Source of the DNA: Bacilli bacterium
GTDB taxonomy: Bacteria > Bacillota_I > Bacilli_A > RF39 > UBA660
DNA length: 57,612 bases
NCBI GenBank assembly: GCA_028706395.1
Contig: JAQWBL010000005.1
Span: 1-57,612 of the forward strand
Direction: 5' to 3'
The notes under the pieces were generated by a model. The model saw only the letters and a program-made list of their open reading frames with translations, was not told the DNA's origin and ran no database searches. Below, one piece after another: positions 1 through 9,698 of this stretch. The first letter of the stretch is position 1, and each line of letters begins with the position of its first letter. The position numbers and the translations under genes were made by a program.

Positions 1-13
1 TTTTTATTTTCAT
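1..13 (-). CDS. possible 5' end of a gene running off the window
   Basis: An ATG at 13..11 on the minus strand follows a GGTGATGAT ribosome-binding sequence and lies 44 bases downstream of the lipoprotein stop codon. Only four codons (Met-Lys-Ile-Lys) are inside the window, so nothing can be said about the product. The spacing suggests it is the next gene of the same transcript. Confidence 0.3.
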
Positions 14-57
14 ATCATCACCAACATCATTTTACAATTATAAATTGTTAGATATTG

Positions 58-510
58 TCATCTCATGGATATAATAAACAGTATTTTTTTATTTTGTTCA
101 TCATTATATTCAACCATTACTTTAAATGTAATGTCAGGATCTGTATCAATTGGTAAATAACCAACTAAGGCGATTCCTTTAACTAAGTTATTGTTAACAT
201 CAACATTTCCAGTTACTAAATCAACTTTTTTATCAACAATTCCGACACTTGGAAAAATACTATCAGTTTCAGCATTATGAACAACTAAAACTCTCATATC
301 TTTAATATCATGATCTGGTTGATCAATAATAACATTATATTGAAATTCCATATCAGTTAGTTTATTAACTGATATTTCAACATCAAATGGCATTGAACCA
401 CTACTTTTGTTAATTTCTTCTAAATCACTAACAAATTGGTGGTAAGCCAGTTCTTGACTAGAACGACAGGCAGTTAAAAATAAGACCAATACGATTAATA
501 ATCTTTTCAT
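58..510 (-). CDS. small lipoprotein, function unknown
   Basis: The 150-residue product begins with Lys-Arg, a short hydrophobic stretch and the lipobox LTAC, so Cys15 is the likely lipidated residue after signal peptidase II cleavage and the protein should sit on the outer face of the membrane. The rest has no motif I recognise; it reads as a soluble beta-rich domain. The ATG at 510 has a GGGAG-type ribosome-binding site. It lies 6 bases downstream of the metallopeptidase gene and is probably co-transcribed with it and with the membrane protein before that. Function is not inferable from sequence; export and lipidation are well supported. Confidence 0.75.
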   Translation of the reverse strand: MKRLLIVLVLFLTACRSSQELAYHQFVSDLEEINKSSGSMPFDVEISVNKLTDMEFQYNVIIDQPDHDIKDMRVLVVHNAETDSIFPSVGIVDKKVDLVTGNVDVNNNLVKGIALVGYLPIDTDPDITFKVMVEYNDEQNKKILFIISMR

Positions 511-516
511 AATTCA

Positions 517-1152
517 CTACTCCCTCATAAATTTTCTAATCTTTTTATAATTAGGACAATACTTTGAAACAACATCCCAAAACATTGCTGAGTGATTGGG
601 GTAAATGAGATGCGCGAGTTCGTGAATAATAACATAATTAATAACCGAAAGATCATATTTAAGTAATTCACTATTCAAAGTAATTATCTCATTTGTAATA
701 TTACAGACTCCCCATCTTGTTTTCATTTTTCTTATTCTTAATTTAGGTAATTTAATATTTTCAGTAAATCTCTCATAATTATAAATTAATTGCTTATTAA
801 AGATTTCTTTCATCTCACTTTGATACCATTTATCTAATTCTTTCATACTTGAGACATATATTTTATTACCGTCAATCTCAACATTATTAGACTGCTTGAA
901 AATAATAATATCATATTTATTACCTAAATAATAAAAGTTGTCATTAATAAGACTCTGACGTTCTCTTTTTTTAATCGTTCTAATCAAAAAATCTTTATTT
1001 TTTTCAAGTAACTTTAAAACTTCTTTTTCAGTAGTAAATGGACCAGTTGTAACTAGAACAGTAAAATCAGGTTTTACTCGTAAATAAGTATTTTTGTTTT
1101 GCTTACGAACTATTAAAACTTTATATTTTTTGTCTAATAATCCTATTTCCAT
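517..1152 (-). CDS. YgjP-like (DUF45) zinc metallopeptidase
   Basis: The 211-residue protein has the layout of the YgjP/DUF45 branch of M48-like metallopeptidases. It has the RWGVCN motif (about residues 145-150) typical of the family's 'RWGSC' signature, then HELAH (about 177-181) giving two zinc ligands and the catalytic Glu, then a third His in the NHSAMFW stretch. There are no membrane segments or signal peptide, so it is cytoplasmic. The substrate is unknown in most bacteria. Its start overlaps the end of the upstream membrane-protein gene by 10 bases, which implies translational coupling. All metal-binding residues are intact, so it should be active. Confidence 0.85.
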   Translation of the reverse strand: MEIGLLDKKYKVLIVRKQNKNTYLRVKPDFTVLVTTGPFTTEKEVLKLLEKNKDFLIRTIKKRERQSLINDNFYYLGNKYDIIIFKQSNNVEIDGNKIYVSSMKELDKWYQSEMKEIFNKQLIYNYERFTENIKLPKLRIRKMKTRWGVCNITNEIITLNSELLKYDLSVINYVIIHELAHLIYPNHSAMFWDVVSKYCPNYKKIRKFMRE

Positions 1153-2051
1153 TTTATCTCACGATAACCATTTAATCTAGCATTTTTCACACATTCATTT
1201 ACAACTTCATTAAGTTTTACTACCAATTCATCCATTCCATCAAAAGTCAGGTTATTCATTTTTTTAGTTGTTTTTAAAACAACACCATAGATTAATAAAT
1301 TAAACACATCATCAGTATCAAGCTCTTCTTCAAGTTCATTAAACGATTCTAAATCTTGCTTAAATAACACCCATTTTTGATACTCAACGTTAGCATCCTC
1401 TGTTCGTTTATAGGTTTGACTAAAAATATAATTAAGCAACAATGAGGGAATAACTAAACAATATGCAAGTATCGAGTGATACCCCATAATTATATTAATC
1501 AATATTAATATAATAGCAATATATTTATAAATTATTAACGTTCGGTAACCTCTTTTTGGTTCAAAATACTTATAGCCTAAAGTTTCTTTTTGAATAATTC
1601 TTTGCCAAACATAATAATTTGTCAAAAATTCTGATGCACTATATTTACTCGTTGAATAACTCTCAATTTCACTAAGCTTAACAGATTGATTAAAACCAAT
1701 TGAACCAAACAATATATCTAATATCATTTGTTCACTTTTAATTGGTTCATAATTATTGTCACGATTAATTTTAAATAGATAGTCACCATTTTCAACAGAA
1801 ACGATTATTTTTTGCTTATATATTAATTTTATAATATAAGCGGTGAATACTTCCGGAATTAGTTTCCGATAAAATAGCATTGATAATTCAGCAGGTGTTA
1901 TGGTAGGTAAATTATTTTTATTTATTATCTCGTTAGGTTTAGTCTTATATGGTTTTGTATTAGAAAAATATATTCTTAACAATAACAGTAAAAAAACTAA
2001 ATACCAACATAATGTAATAATGTAATACGTTAATTTTATTGTTTCATTCAC
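1143..2051 (-). CDS. membrane protein matching only the C-terminal half of DUF2207 proteins
   Basis: An N-terminal membrane segment (Trp-rich, Leu-rich) is followed by a winged-helix-like soluble stretch, a central hydrophobic hairpin and a C-terminal helical region. The soluble parts line up by eye with the C-terminal half of the full-length DUF2207 protein at 15081..16994: the LDILFGSIG stretch matches IDILFSVIG there, and QTYKRTEDANVEYQKW matches QKRTKDGQEQYLKW. The exported N-terminal DUF2207 domain and the Gly-rich tail are absent. I prefer the GTG at 2051, with AGGTGA five bases upstream, over the GTG at 2060 that overlaps that site. It is the first gene of a three-gene unit with the metallopeptidase and lipoprotein. 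Function unknown. Confidence 0.75.
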   Translation of the reverse strand: MNETIKLTYYIITLCWYLVFLLLLLRIYFSNTKPYKTKPNEIINKNNLPTITPAELSMLFYRKLIPEVFTAYIIKLIYKQKIIVSVENGDYLFKINRDNNYEPIKSEQMILDILFGSIGFNQSVKLSEIESYSTSKYSASEFLTNYYVWQRIIQKETLGYKYFEPKRGYRTLIIYKYIAIILILINIIMGYHSILAYCLVIPSLLLNYIFSQTYKRTEDANVEYQKWVLFKQDLESFNELEEELDTDDVFNLLIYGVVLKTTKKMNNLTFDGMDELVVKLNEVVNECVKNARLNGYREIKWK

Positions 2052-2120
2052 ATTACTCACCTACTATTACAATTTTATCATATAACGGGTATATTTTAAA
2101 GTAAATAGTAACAAAAGCCC

Positions 2121-2147
2121 AAAAGAAAAGAGCGATTTATTCGCTCT
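2121..2147 (-). terminator. intrinsic terminator after the YfcC-type transporter gene
   Basis: On the minus strand GAGCGA, a five-base loop and TCGCTC are followed by a T-rich run. It lies just downstream of the transporter stop codon and upstream of the next operon. Confidence 0.8.
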
Positions 2148-2151
2148 GTTA

Positions 2152-3570
2152 TTATACAAACATCATTACAATAATTAATACTACTAGAACTACTGCAAAA
2201 ATCTTAACAAGATATTTCCAAATATGTTTTAACCATTCTTTATATGAAATTCCAAAATATGATAAACCAGCAATTAATAAAATACTAGTTGGTGCAACAA
2301 ACATAGTTAAACCATACATAAATTGTAAAATCAAAGCGATTTTAGGGTAGATAATTGTATTGTTGTAAATAGACCCTACAACTGTACCTAAAACGTTAGA
2401 ATATTGGATAAAATCATTATAGAAGAAACTACCAATAATTGATGTTAATGACATTGTAATCATATTAAACTTATCAGTTATTCCAAGTAAGAAGTTTGAA
2501 ATAGTATTAAAAATATCAACACCTGATTGACCAAAATAGATTAGTGAGAATAAAATATTAGCCATTGTTACATAAAATGCAACCGGTAACATTTCTTTAG
2601 CACCATCAACAAAAGCATCAACAGTATCTTTTACTTTTAAACTATAAATCCAAGCAATAACTACACTAACAATCATTAAGAAAATTGTTAAATCATACAT
2701 TGACCAATTTCCAAAGGCATTGATTGCCCCAATAAGATTAGCGACAATTGGATATCCATTTGTTTCTAAACCGATAATTGATTCATGCATATTTTTGAAG
2801 AAAGAAATATCAAATGAGAAAGCCCAATCAAACATTCCTAATGTTAATAAGATAAGTGCGAAACCACATACAATAATTAATGGCCAAGGATTACGATCCT
2901 TTTTAACATTTTTTGTGTAAAGAGGAATCTTCACTTCTTCTTTTTTGTCTTCTTCATCTTTTTCTTTTTTAGTACTGTTTAAAACAAACATTATAAATAA
3001 AACACTTATAATTACTAAAAAGATTAATCTTGTAACAATTTCATTATGAATACTAACGTTTAAAAAGTATCTTAATGAAGTATTAATTGAGTTACTATAT
3101 GTAGCTCCTAATCCTCCTGTTAACATTGCTCCAACTGTTACTACTAGTGATGTTAATTTATTATATCCCAGTAATAATAAGATTGTTGCGAAAAATGGAA
3201 CAAGTGTAAAGATTAAAAGATTAACTCCTAAAACTGATGATAATAAAATAAATATGATTGAAGTTAAAATTAAAAAGTTTTCTTTTTTAGTTTTAAATTT
3301 CTTTACTATTTTATCAACAATAATAGAATAAACTCCTGTTTTACCCATAACTCCATATAAACCACCAAGTGCTAGAAAAACCATTGCATAATGGATAAAG
3401 TTAGCAAATGTGTTTAGTGGTGTTCTGAATAAATCAATAAATCCTAATGGATTAGTAGCCGCTATTGCGAACCCTTCTTCTGAAAATTGACCTGTCGGAA
3501 TAAGCCAAGTTAATAATACGCCAATTATAAAAGTTATTCCTAAAATTTTAGATAATTCATATTTCTTCAT
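2152..3570 (-). CDS. YfcC-family integral membrane transporter
   Basis: The 472-residue protein has about 11-12 hydrophobic segments and the LTWLIPTGQFSEEGF start typical of the YfcC/DcuC-like ion transporter group (relatives of C4-dicarboxylate and short-chain fatty-acid carriers). The internal Gly-rich stretches GAMLTGGLGATYSNSI and the C-terminal MFVAPTSILLIAGLSY fit the re-entrant loops of this superfamily. A charged Lys/Glu-rich cytoplasmic loop lies near residues 200-225. It is a single-gene transcript: promoter-like TATAAT upstream, terminator downstream. The substrate cannot be read from the sequence; arginine, ornithine or carboxylates are reported for relatives. The start at ATG 3570 has an AGGAGGT site. 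Confidence 0.8.
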   Translation of the reverse strand: MKKYELSKILGITFIIGVLLTWLIPTGQFSEEGFAIAATNPLGFIDLFRTPLNTFANFIHYAMVFLALGGLYGVMGKTGVYSIIVDKIVKKFKTKKENFLILTSIIFILLSSVLGVNLLIFTLVPFFATILLLLGYNKLTSLVVTVGAMLTGGLGATYSNSINTSLRYFLNVSIHNEIVTRLIFLVIISVLFIMFVLNSTKKEKDEEDKKEEVKIPLYTKNVKKDRNPWPLIIVCGFALILLTLGMFDWAFSFDISFFKNMHESIIGLETNGYPIVANLIGAINAFGNWSMYDLTIFLMIVSVVIAWIYSLKVKDTVDAFVDGAKEMLPVAFYVTMANILFSLIYFGQSGVDIFNTISNFLLGITDKFNMITMSLTSIIGSFFYNDFIQYSNVLGTVVGSIYNNTIIYPKIALILQFMYGLTMFVAPTSILLIAGLSYFGISYKEWLKHIWKYLVKIFAVVLVVLIIVMMFV

Positions 3571-3644
3571 TGTATCTAAATACCTCCTATTATCATTATA
3601 GCACTAAAGTATACTAATTTAAAGTATTTTTATTCACTTTAAAA

Positions 3645-3671
3645 TCAAAAAAAACTCTTATAAAAGAGTTT
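3645..3671 (-). terminator. intrinsic terminator after mraY
   Basis: On the minus strand AAACTCTT, a four-base loop and AAGAGTTT are followed by eight Ts. It ends the murE-murE-mraY transcript. Confidence 0.85.
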
Positions 3672-3674
3672 TAT

Positions 3675-4655
3675 CTATATCCATACTCCAAAAGCAATTG
3701 CAGCCATACTTAATATAAGACCAAATACCCAAAACATTTTAACAATATCTTGTTCCGCCCATCCCAATTTTTCAAAATGATGATGAAGCGGTGCCATTAA
3801 AAATAATTTTCTTTTCATAAATCTAACTGATACCATTTGAGCGATTGAAACTAAAGTCTCAATTACAAATACTCCAGCTACAATAATAAGAGTAATTTCA
3901 TGGGATGTAATAATCGCAATACTAGCGAGGGTTGCCCCTAAACTGAGTGAGCCCGTATCCCCCATAAAAATTTTAGCAGGATGAGTATTAAAAAATAAGA
4001 AACCAAATAATGAACCTACTAGTACAAAACAAAATATTGCAATTTCTTCATATCCCGTACCCCAACTAATTAAACCAAATGCTAGAAAAGCAATTGCCGA
4101 TAAACCTCCGGCTAATCCATCTAGACCGTCAGTCAAATTAACAGCATTGCTACTCGCAACTAACATAAATAACAAGAAGATTCCATAAAACCAACCCATA
4201 TCAATTTTAATATTTAAAGTATATATATAGACAACTGGATCATTTCCGGTTTTCATAAATACAAAGAAGAATACTAGAGCAATTATTAATTGACCTATTA
4301 ATTTTTGTATTTCTGTTAATCCATCATTACTATTACGCTTGATAATCAAAAAATCGTCAATAAATCCAAGTATTGCATAACCTATAAAAACAAATAAAAT
4401 TATAAAGATATTCTCACTGTATTCAATCTTATCAGTAAGTAAAAAGATAATGATTGTTAAGATAGTTGGAATAATAAATATTAGTCCTCCCATTGTTGGT
4501 GTACCTTCTTTTTTCTTATGAGAATTCTCTAAAAAAACACTTATTTTTTGTTTTACTTTTATCTTTTTAAGTAATGGTATTAATATCAATCCAAATATAA
4601 TCGCTAATATAAATCCTATCATCATTGCTAAAACCGCTTTTGCCAAAATTAACAC
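3675..4655 (-). CDS. mraY: phospho-MurNAc-pentapeptide transferase MraY
   Basis: MraY transfers phospho-MurNAc-pentapeptide from UDP to undecaprenyl phosphate at the inner membrane face, making lipid I. The 326-residue length and about ten membrane helices are normal. Signatures visible are GTPTMGG in the first loop, FIDDFLI (the DD pair), the SSNAVNLTDGLDGLA motif (about residues 168-182), the FMGDTGS motif and MAPLHHHFE with the triple His. All catalytic Asp/His residues are present. It lies 4 bases downstream of a murE gene and ends the operon, unlike the usual mraY-murD order; murD and murF are not in this window. Confidence 0.97.
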   Translation of the reverse strand: MLILAKAVLAMMIGFILAIIFGLILIPLLKKIKVKQKISVFLENSHKKKEGTPTMGGLIFIIPTILTIIIFLLTDKIEYSENIFIILFVFIGYAILGFIDDFLIIKRNSNDGLTEIQKLIGQLIIALVFFFVFMKTGNDPVVYIYTLNIKIDMGWFYGIFLLFMLVASSNAVNLTDGLDGLAGGLSAIAFLAFGLISWGTGYEEIAIFCFVLVGSLFGFLFFNTHPAKIFMGDTGSLSLGATLASIAIITSHEITLIIVAGVFVIETLVSIAQMVSVRFMKRKLFLMAPLHHHFEKLGWAEQDIVKMFWVFGLILSMAAIAFGVWI

Positions 4656-4659
4656 GAAA

Positions 4660-6015
4660 TCATCTCCTAATTATTTTTAATACTTTCTCTTTGTCGTCAA
4701 AATGAATCTTGTCTTTACCAATGATCTGGTATGTTTCATGACCTTTCCCGAGTAATAATAGTATATCATTATTTTCCAACTTTTGTATACCCTTTTTTAT
4801 TGCTTCTTCACGATCAATTTCAATCTCATAGTTATCTTTTGTAACACCTTTCACTATATCTTCAATAATCGACATTGGTTCTTCATTCCTTGGATTATCG
4901 CTAGTAAATATGACTTTTGAGGACAAATCGGTAGCAATTGCTCCCATCAAAGGACGCTTCTCTTTATCCCTATTACCACCACATCCAATAATTGTATATA
5001 TATTGTTACTGTTCATTTCCTTGACAGCATTTATTATATTGGAAACAGCATCAGGAGTATGTGCATAGTCAATTATAATTTTATTATCCAAATAATTTAC
5101 AATATCCATTCTCCCCATGGGAGCCTCTAAACTGCTAACAACCTCTTTAATTGTTTCCTTATCAAACTTTAATTCCGTTAGGATAATAATCACTACTAGC
5201 ATATTGTAAATATTATATTTACCAAGCATCTTAATCTTATACTCAATATTTTCATTATGATTAACAACAAAATCATTAAAATTATTGGTTAATTTATAAT
5301 CAATTATTTTATAATCACTATCACTAAATCCATATGTTATATTTTTGTTTTCTGGAAGTAAAAATTCTTTATAATATTGACTATCAATATTAATAATAGC
5401 CTTAGCATTTACTTTTAAATTTCGAAATAATTCTTGTTTAGCTAACGCATAATTATTCATTGTTTTATGATAATCCAAATGATCTTCTGTCAAATTAGTA
5501 AAGACAGCATAATCAAATTTTATGCCTTTAACACGATCAAATGATAATGCTTGACTACTAACCTCCATGACAATATACTCGCATCCCATTTCATGACTTT
5601 CTAAAAATAAACTATATAAATCTAAAAGATCTGGAGTCGTATTTGGCAAATCCCTAACCTTACCATCGACATAAAAACCAATGGTTCCAATATAACCACA
5701 TTTTATACCAAGCCTATTTAAAGCTTGATAAAGTAAATAACAAGTTGTTGTTTTTCCATTAGTCCCTGTTACTCCAATAATTTTCAAATCATTAATTAAA
5801 TAATCATATTCTCTTTTTAAATAACTTTCTAAAAAATTTCTGGTATTTGGAACAATAATTGTTTCAACATCATATGTGCCTTCTTCAACAATTACTGCTT
5901 TTGCACCATTATTAATAGCATCTAAAACATAATTATGACCATCATTATTTATTGTTTTTAAAGCAATAAATACATCTCCTTGCTTGACTTGTCTTGAATC
6001 ACTTTTTAAATTCAC
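4660..6015 (-). CDS. murE: MurE-type UDP-MurNAc-tripeptide synthetase, DAP-type loop (copy 1)
   Basis: This ligase adds the third stem-peptide residue to UDP-MurNAc-L-Ala-D-Glu. At 451 residues it is slightly short because the extreme N-terminus is trimmed, but the substrate-binding SDSRQV start remains. The ATP-binding TGTNGKTTT (about 83-91), the NLTEDHLDYH region, the DYAHTPDAV stretch and GKGHE near the C-terminus are intact. The amino-acid specificity loop reads DNPRNEEP (373-380), matching the DNPR signature of meso-diaminopimelate-adding enzymes. The start is GTG at 6015 with an AGAGGTG site. It follows a second murE (6070..7437) after 54 bases and precedes mraY by 4 bases. Confidence 0.93.
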   Translation of the reverse strand: MNLKSDSRQVKQGDVFIALKTINNDGHNYVLDAINNGAKAVIVEEGTYDVETIIVPNTRNFLESYLKREYDYLINDLKIIGVTGTNGKTTTCYLLYQALNRLGIKCGYIGTIGFYVDGKVRDLPNTTPDLLDLYSLFLESHEMGCEYIVMEVSSQALSFDRVKGIKFDYAVFTNLTEDHLDYHKTMNNYALAKQELFRNLKVNAKAIINIDSQYYKEFLLPENKNITYGFSDSDYKIIDYKLTNNFNDFVVNHNENIEYKIKMLGKYNIYNMLVVIIILTELKFDKETIKEVVSSLEAPMGRMDIVNYLDNKIIIDYAHTPDAVSNIINAVKEMNSNNIYTIIGCGGNRDKEKRPLMGAIATDLSSKVIFTSDNPRNEEPMSIIEDIVKGVTKDNYEIEIDREEAIKKGIQKLENNDILLLLGKGHETYQIIGKDKIHFDDKEKVLKIIRR

Positions 6016-6069
6016 TAAAAAACACCTCTCTATATAATTTATGTTCTTATATAAAGTTGGTGCTTTAAT

Positions 6070-7437
6070 CTAGTCTTGAGTTTTTAAATATTCCATAACC
6101 ACTTGGCGATCATTAAAAGGTATTTTTTCTTTTCCAACAATCATAAATTCTTCATGTCCTTTTCCAAGAATCAATAACGAATCATTGCCATTTAATAAAG
6201 AAATTCCTTTTATAATAGCTTCCTTCCGATCAAGAATAACCTCAAAATTATCTTTAGTTATTCCTTCTACCATATCCGCAACTATTTGATTTGGATCTTC
6301 CTCATGAGGATCGTCATTTGTGACAATTGCATATTTACATTCAGTAGTAACAATGTCTAACATAATTGGGCGTTTAGTTCGATCTCGTTCACCAGTGCAT
6401 CCAAACACAGCATATAAATCACCATTAGTAACTTCATTAACCGTATTTATAATATTAGTTATAGCATCAGGAGTATGCGCATAATCAATAATAATGTTGT
6501 TAATTTTATAATGAATATTATCCATGCGTCCACTTGGTGCTTCAAGTGAAGGAATTACTTTTTTAATTATTTCACAATCGATTTTCATTTCATTTAATAC
6601 AGCAATCATACTCATTAAATTATAAATATTATATTTTCCAATCAATTTAGTTCTAAGTGTTTGTTCTACTCCATTATGTCTATATTTAAAGAAAGTCATA
6701 GCATCTTTAGAACCATATTCGGTGATTTGATAATCACTTTTATTAAACCCATAAGTTTTATTGTTGTTGGTATCAAGCAAGAAATAATCACTATATGAAT
6801 CATCAATATTTACAATTGCCACTCCACCTGGTTTTAAATTTATAAACAATTGTTGTTTAGCAAGTGCGTAGTTTTCCATCGTTTTGTGATAGTCTAAATG
6901 ATCTTTTGTTAAATTACTAAAAATAGCATAATCAAATTTAATTCCCGCTACCCTTCTATAAGCAATTCCTTGACTACTTACTTCTAAAACGACATTTTTA
7001 CAACCATGCTCATAAGCCGTAACAATCATATCATAAATGTCAATTATATCAGGTGTTGTATTGGGTAAATCTTTTATTTTTTCTTCAATATAAAAACCAA
7101 CAGTCCCCATATAAGCACTTTTTAATCCACATAAATTTAATGCTTGATAAAGCAAATAACAAGTTGTTGTTTTTCCATTAGTTCCAGTTGAACCAATGAT
7201 GTTCATTTTGTTTAAAATATGTCCATAATTATTAGCTAAATAATCTTCTAAATATAATCTTGTGTCAGGAACAATTAGGGTTTCAACTTCATAGGTTCCC
7301 TCTTCAGCAATTACTTTAATCGCTCCATTTTCAATTGCTTTTGAAATATAATCGTGGCCATCGCTTGATAATCCTCTTAACGCAATAAAGATATCTCCTG
7401 GCTTGACTTGTCTTGAATCTGATTTAATGTTTATCAT
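6070..7437 (-). CDS. second MurE-type ligase with a divergent specificity loop (copy 2)
   Basis: The 455-residue protein is a full-length paralogue of the neighbouring murE product, with intact TGTNGKTTT (about 84-92), NLTKDHLDYH, DYAHTPDAI and GKGHE motifs. The amino-acid-binding loop differs: DDPHEEDP (375-382) replaces DNPRNEEP, so the Arg that contacts the DAP carboxylate is His here. Known lysine-adding MurE enzymes also lack the DNPR pattern, so a different third residue (for example L-Lys) is possible but not proven. Nothing suggests decay. It is the first gene of the murE2-murE1-mraY transcript, with a promoter-like TTGTAA-N17-TAAAAT just upstream and an AAGGAAGTG site. Confidence 0.85.
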   Translation of the reverse strand: MINIKSDSRQVKPGDIFIALRGLSSDGHDYISKAIENGAIKVIAEEGTYEVETLIVPDTRLYLEDYLANNYGHILNKMNIIGSTGTNGKTTTCYLLYQALNLCGLKSAYMGTVGFYIEEKIKDLPNTTPDIIDIYDMIVTAYEHGCKNVVLEVSSQGIAYRRVAGIKFDYAIFSNLTKDHLDYHKTMENYALAKQQLFINLKPGGVAIVNIDDSYSDYFLLDTNNNKTYGFNKSDYQITEYGSKDAMTFFKYRHNGVEQTLRTKLIGKYNIYNLMSMIAVLNEMKIDCEIIKKVIPSLEAPSGRMDNIHYKINNIIIDYAHTPDAITNIINTVNEVTNGDLYAVFGCTGERDRTKRPIMLDIVTTECKYAIVTNDDPHEEDPNQIVADMVEGITKDNFEVILDRKEAIIKGISLLNGNDSLLILGKGHEEFMIVGKEKIPFNDRQVVMEYLKTQD

Positions 7438-7492
7438 GTGTCACTTCCTTATAATTTTATTTTACTATACTAAGATATTATTTACAAGTAAT

Positions 7493-7517
7493 AAAAAAAT
7501 AAACAGTTCCCTGTTTA
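7493..7517 (-). terminator. intrinsic terminator of clpB
   Basis: On the minus strand AAACAG, loop GGAA and CTGTTT are followed by A and a T-run. It overlaps the last codon of clpB and separates it from the murE operon. Confidence 0.85.
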
Positions 7518-9629
7518 CTTTATAATTTTTAAAACATCTTCGACAACATCAATAACAATTGTTGTATTTGGTTTAATTGTTTCTTCTAGTAAACCATTGG
7601 CAATCATTGTTTCGACATGACGACTAACAAACCTTTTAATAGGACGAGCTCCAAAGGATTTATCAAAGGAATTATTAACAATATAGTCTTTAGCACCTTC
7701 TGTTAAAGAAATGTTTATATCAATATCTTTTAATCGTAATTCAATATCTTTTACAATTTTATCTAAAATAAAATAAATATTATCTTTTGATAAAGAGTTA
7801 AATATAATTATTTCATCAATCCGATTAATAAACTCTGGTCTAAAAGTTTTATTTAATTCTTGAGTAATTAATTTTTCAACATCTGAAACACCATCCAATA
7901 TATATTCACTTCCTAAATTAGAAGTCATAATAATAACAGTGTTTTTAAAATCAACAGTTCGCCCTTGAGAATCAGTAATACGACCATCATCTAATATTTG
8001 TAATAAAATATTAAAGACATCGCGATGAGCCTTTTCAATTTCATCAAATAAGACAATACTATATGGGTTTCTTCTAACTGCTTCTGTCAATTGTCCACCC
8101 TCATCATAACCTACATATCCAGGAGGTGAACCTATTAAACGAGATACAGAGAAACTTTCCATGTATTCGCTCATATCAATTCTAATCATATGTTTTTCAT
8201 CACTAAATAGTTCATAGGCCAAAGTTTTAGCTACTTCTGTTTTCCCAACACCTGTTGGTCCTAGAAAAATAAATGAACCAATCGGACGATTAGGATCTTT
8301 TATACCTGTTCTAGCTCTTAAAATAGCATTACTAACTAAATCAATAGCATCATCCTGTCCAATTACCCTTTTTTTCATATTAGAATTTAAATTAATTAAA
8401 CGTTCTTTTTCACCACCTACTAACTTAGTAATAGGAATATTAGTCCATTTAGAAACAATCGCTGCAATTGAGTCTTCATCAACGGTATCACTTAAAATAT
8501 GTGACTCATCTTGAACATATAGTTTTTTTAATTCAGATTCTAATTTAGGAATTGTTCCATGTCTTAATCTAGCTGCTGTCTCTAAATCATATCGACTCTC
8601 TGCTTGCTCTAAATCAAACTTAGAAGTTTCAAGTTCTTCCTTCTTTTTATTAATTTTTTCATTTATCGACTTTTCATTTTCCCAAGCAATTCTTAACTCT
8701 GATTCATCCTTTTTCAAAATAGCAATTTCGTCTTTTAATTCTAAAATTCTTTTTTTACTAATCTCATCACTTTCTTTTTTCAAAGCTTCCTTTTCGATTT
8801 CAAGTTGCATAATTTCACGAGTTAAATTGTCTAATTCAACAGGAACAGAATTCATTTGAACTTTAATAGTAGCACATGCTTCATCAATTAAATCAATGGC
8901 TTTATCGGGAAGAAAACGATCAGTTATATAGCGATTTGACAAAGTTGCTGCTGCAACAATGGCTTTATCAGATATATTTACTCCATGATATACTTCAAAA
9001 CGTTCTTTTAAACCACGAAGAATAGTAATCGTATCTAAAACATTGGGTTCACTAATTAAAACTTTTTGAAATCTTCTTTCCAAAGCACCATCTTTTTCAA
9101 TATATTTACGATATTCATTTAAAGTTGTTGCCCCAATACAATGAATTTCACCACGTGCTAGCATTGGTTTAAGCATATTACCAGCATCCATTGCTCCTTC
9201 AACTGCACCTGCTCCAACAATCATATGAATTTCATCAATGAACATAATAATTGAACCATCTGACTCTTTTACTTTTTTCAAAACAGCTTTTAAACGTTCC
9301 TCAAATTCACCACGATATTTAGCACCAGCAACCAATGCTCCCATATCAAGTTCCCAAATGGTTTTATTTTTTAAAGTGTCAGGAACATCACCTTTTACGA
9401 TTCGGGCTGCCAAACCTTCTACAATGGCCGTTTTTCCAACACCAGGTTCGCCAATTAAAACTGGATTATTTTTTGTTTTGCGGGACAAAATCCGAGTAAT
9501 ACTACGAATCTCTTCGTCCCTACCAATAACTGGATCAACTTTTCCAGCCTTAACACTTAAAACGATATCACGTCCATATTTTTCTAAGACATTTTCTAAA
9601 TTTTCTTCATATGGATTTGCATTATTCAT
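7515..9629 (-). CDS. clpB: ClpB-type disaggregase lacking the N-terminal domain
   Basis: This is a AAA+ chaperone that threads aggregated proteins through its hexameric pore together with DnaK. Visible in order are the first Walker A GEPGVGKT (about 60-67) with the pore loop [13 protein letters not shown], a long coiled-coil middle domain (about 255-390, Glu/Lys-rich) that marks ClpB rather than ClpC, the second Walker A GPTGVGKT, pore loop GYVGYDEGG and the C-terminal D2 small domain. At 704 residues it lacks the usual 140-150-residue N-domain. The start is fixed by an AGGAGGG site and the promoter immediately upstream, so this is not an annotation artefact. It resembles the short form made by internal initiation in E. 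coli. Confidence 0.95.
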   Translation of the reverse strand: MNNANPYEENLENVLEKYGRDIVLSVKAGKVDPVIGRDEEIRSITRILSRKTKNNPVLIGEPGVGKTAIVEGLAARIVKGDVPDTLKNKTIWELDMGALVAGAKYRGEFEERLKAVLKKVKESDGSIIMFIDEIHMIVGAGAVEGAMDAGNMLKPMLARGEIHCIGATTLNEYRKYIEKDGALERRFQKVLISEPNVLDTITILRGLKERFEVYHGVNISDKAIVAAATLSNRYITDRFLPDKAIDLIDEACATIKVQMNSVPVELDNLTREIMQLEIEKEALKKESDEISKKRILELKDEIAILKKDESELRIAWENEKSINEKINKKKEELETSKFDLEQAESRYDLETAARLRHGTIPKLESELKKLYVQDESHILSDTVDEDSIAAIVSKWTNIPITKLVGGEKERLINLNSNMKKRVIGQDDAIDLVSNAILRARTGIKDPNRPIGSFIFLGPTGVGKTEVAKTLAYELFSDEKHMIRIDMSEYMESFSVSRLIGSPPGYVGYDEGGQLTEAVRRNPYSIVLFDEIEKAHRDVFNILLQILDDGRITDSQGRTVDFKNTVIIMTSNLGSEYILDGVSDVEKLITQELNKTFRPEFINRIDEIIIFNSLSKDNIYFILDKIVKDIELRLKDIDINISLTEGAKDYIVNNSFDKSFGARPIKRFVSRHVETMIANGLLEETIKPNTTIVIDVVEDVLKIIK

Positions 9630-9669
9630 ATTATCCCTCCTTTTATATTATACTCACATCTCGTAATAT

Positions 9670-9698
9670 ATTATAACACAAAAATTAGCACTCGTCAA
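9670..9698 (-). promoter_or_regulatory. sigma-A promoter of clpB
   Basis: TTGACG (9698..9693), 17-base spacer and TATAAT (9675..9670) on the minus strand, about 40 bases upstream of the clpB ATG. The -35 box lies inside the CIRCE operator. Confidence 0.9.

Noticed and set aside
6070-7437. Treating the second murE as a pseudogene
   Set aside because: It is full length, has every ATP-binding and ligase motif and its own promoter and ribosome-binding site.
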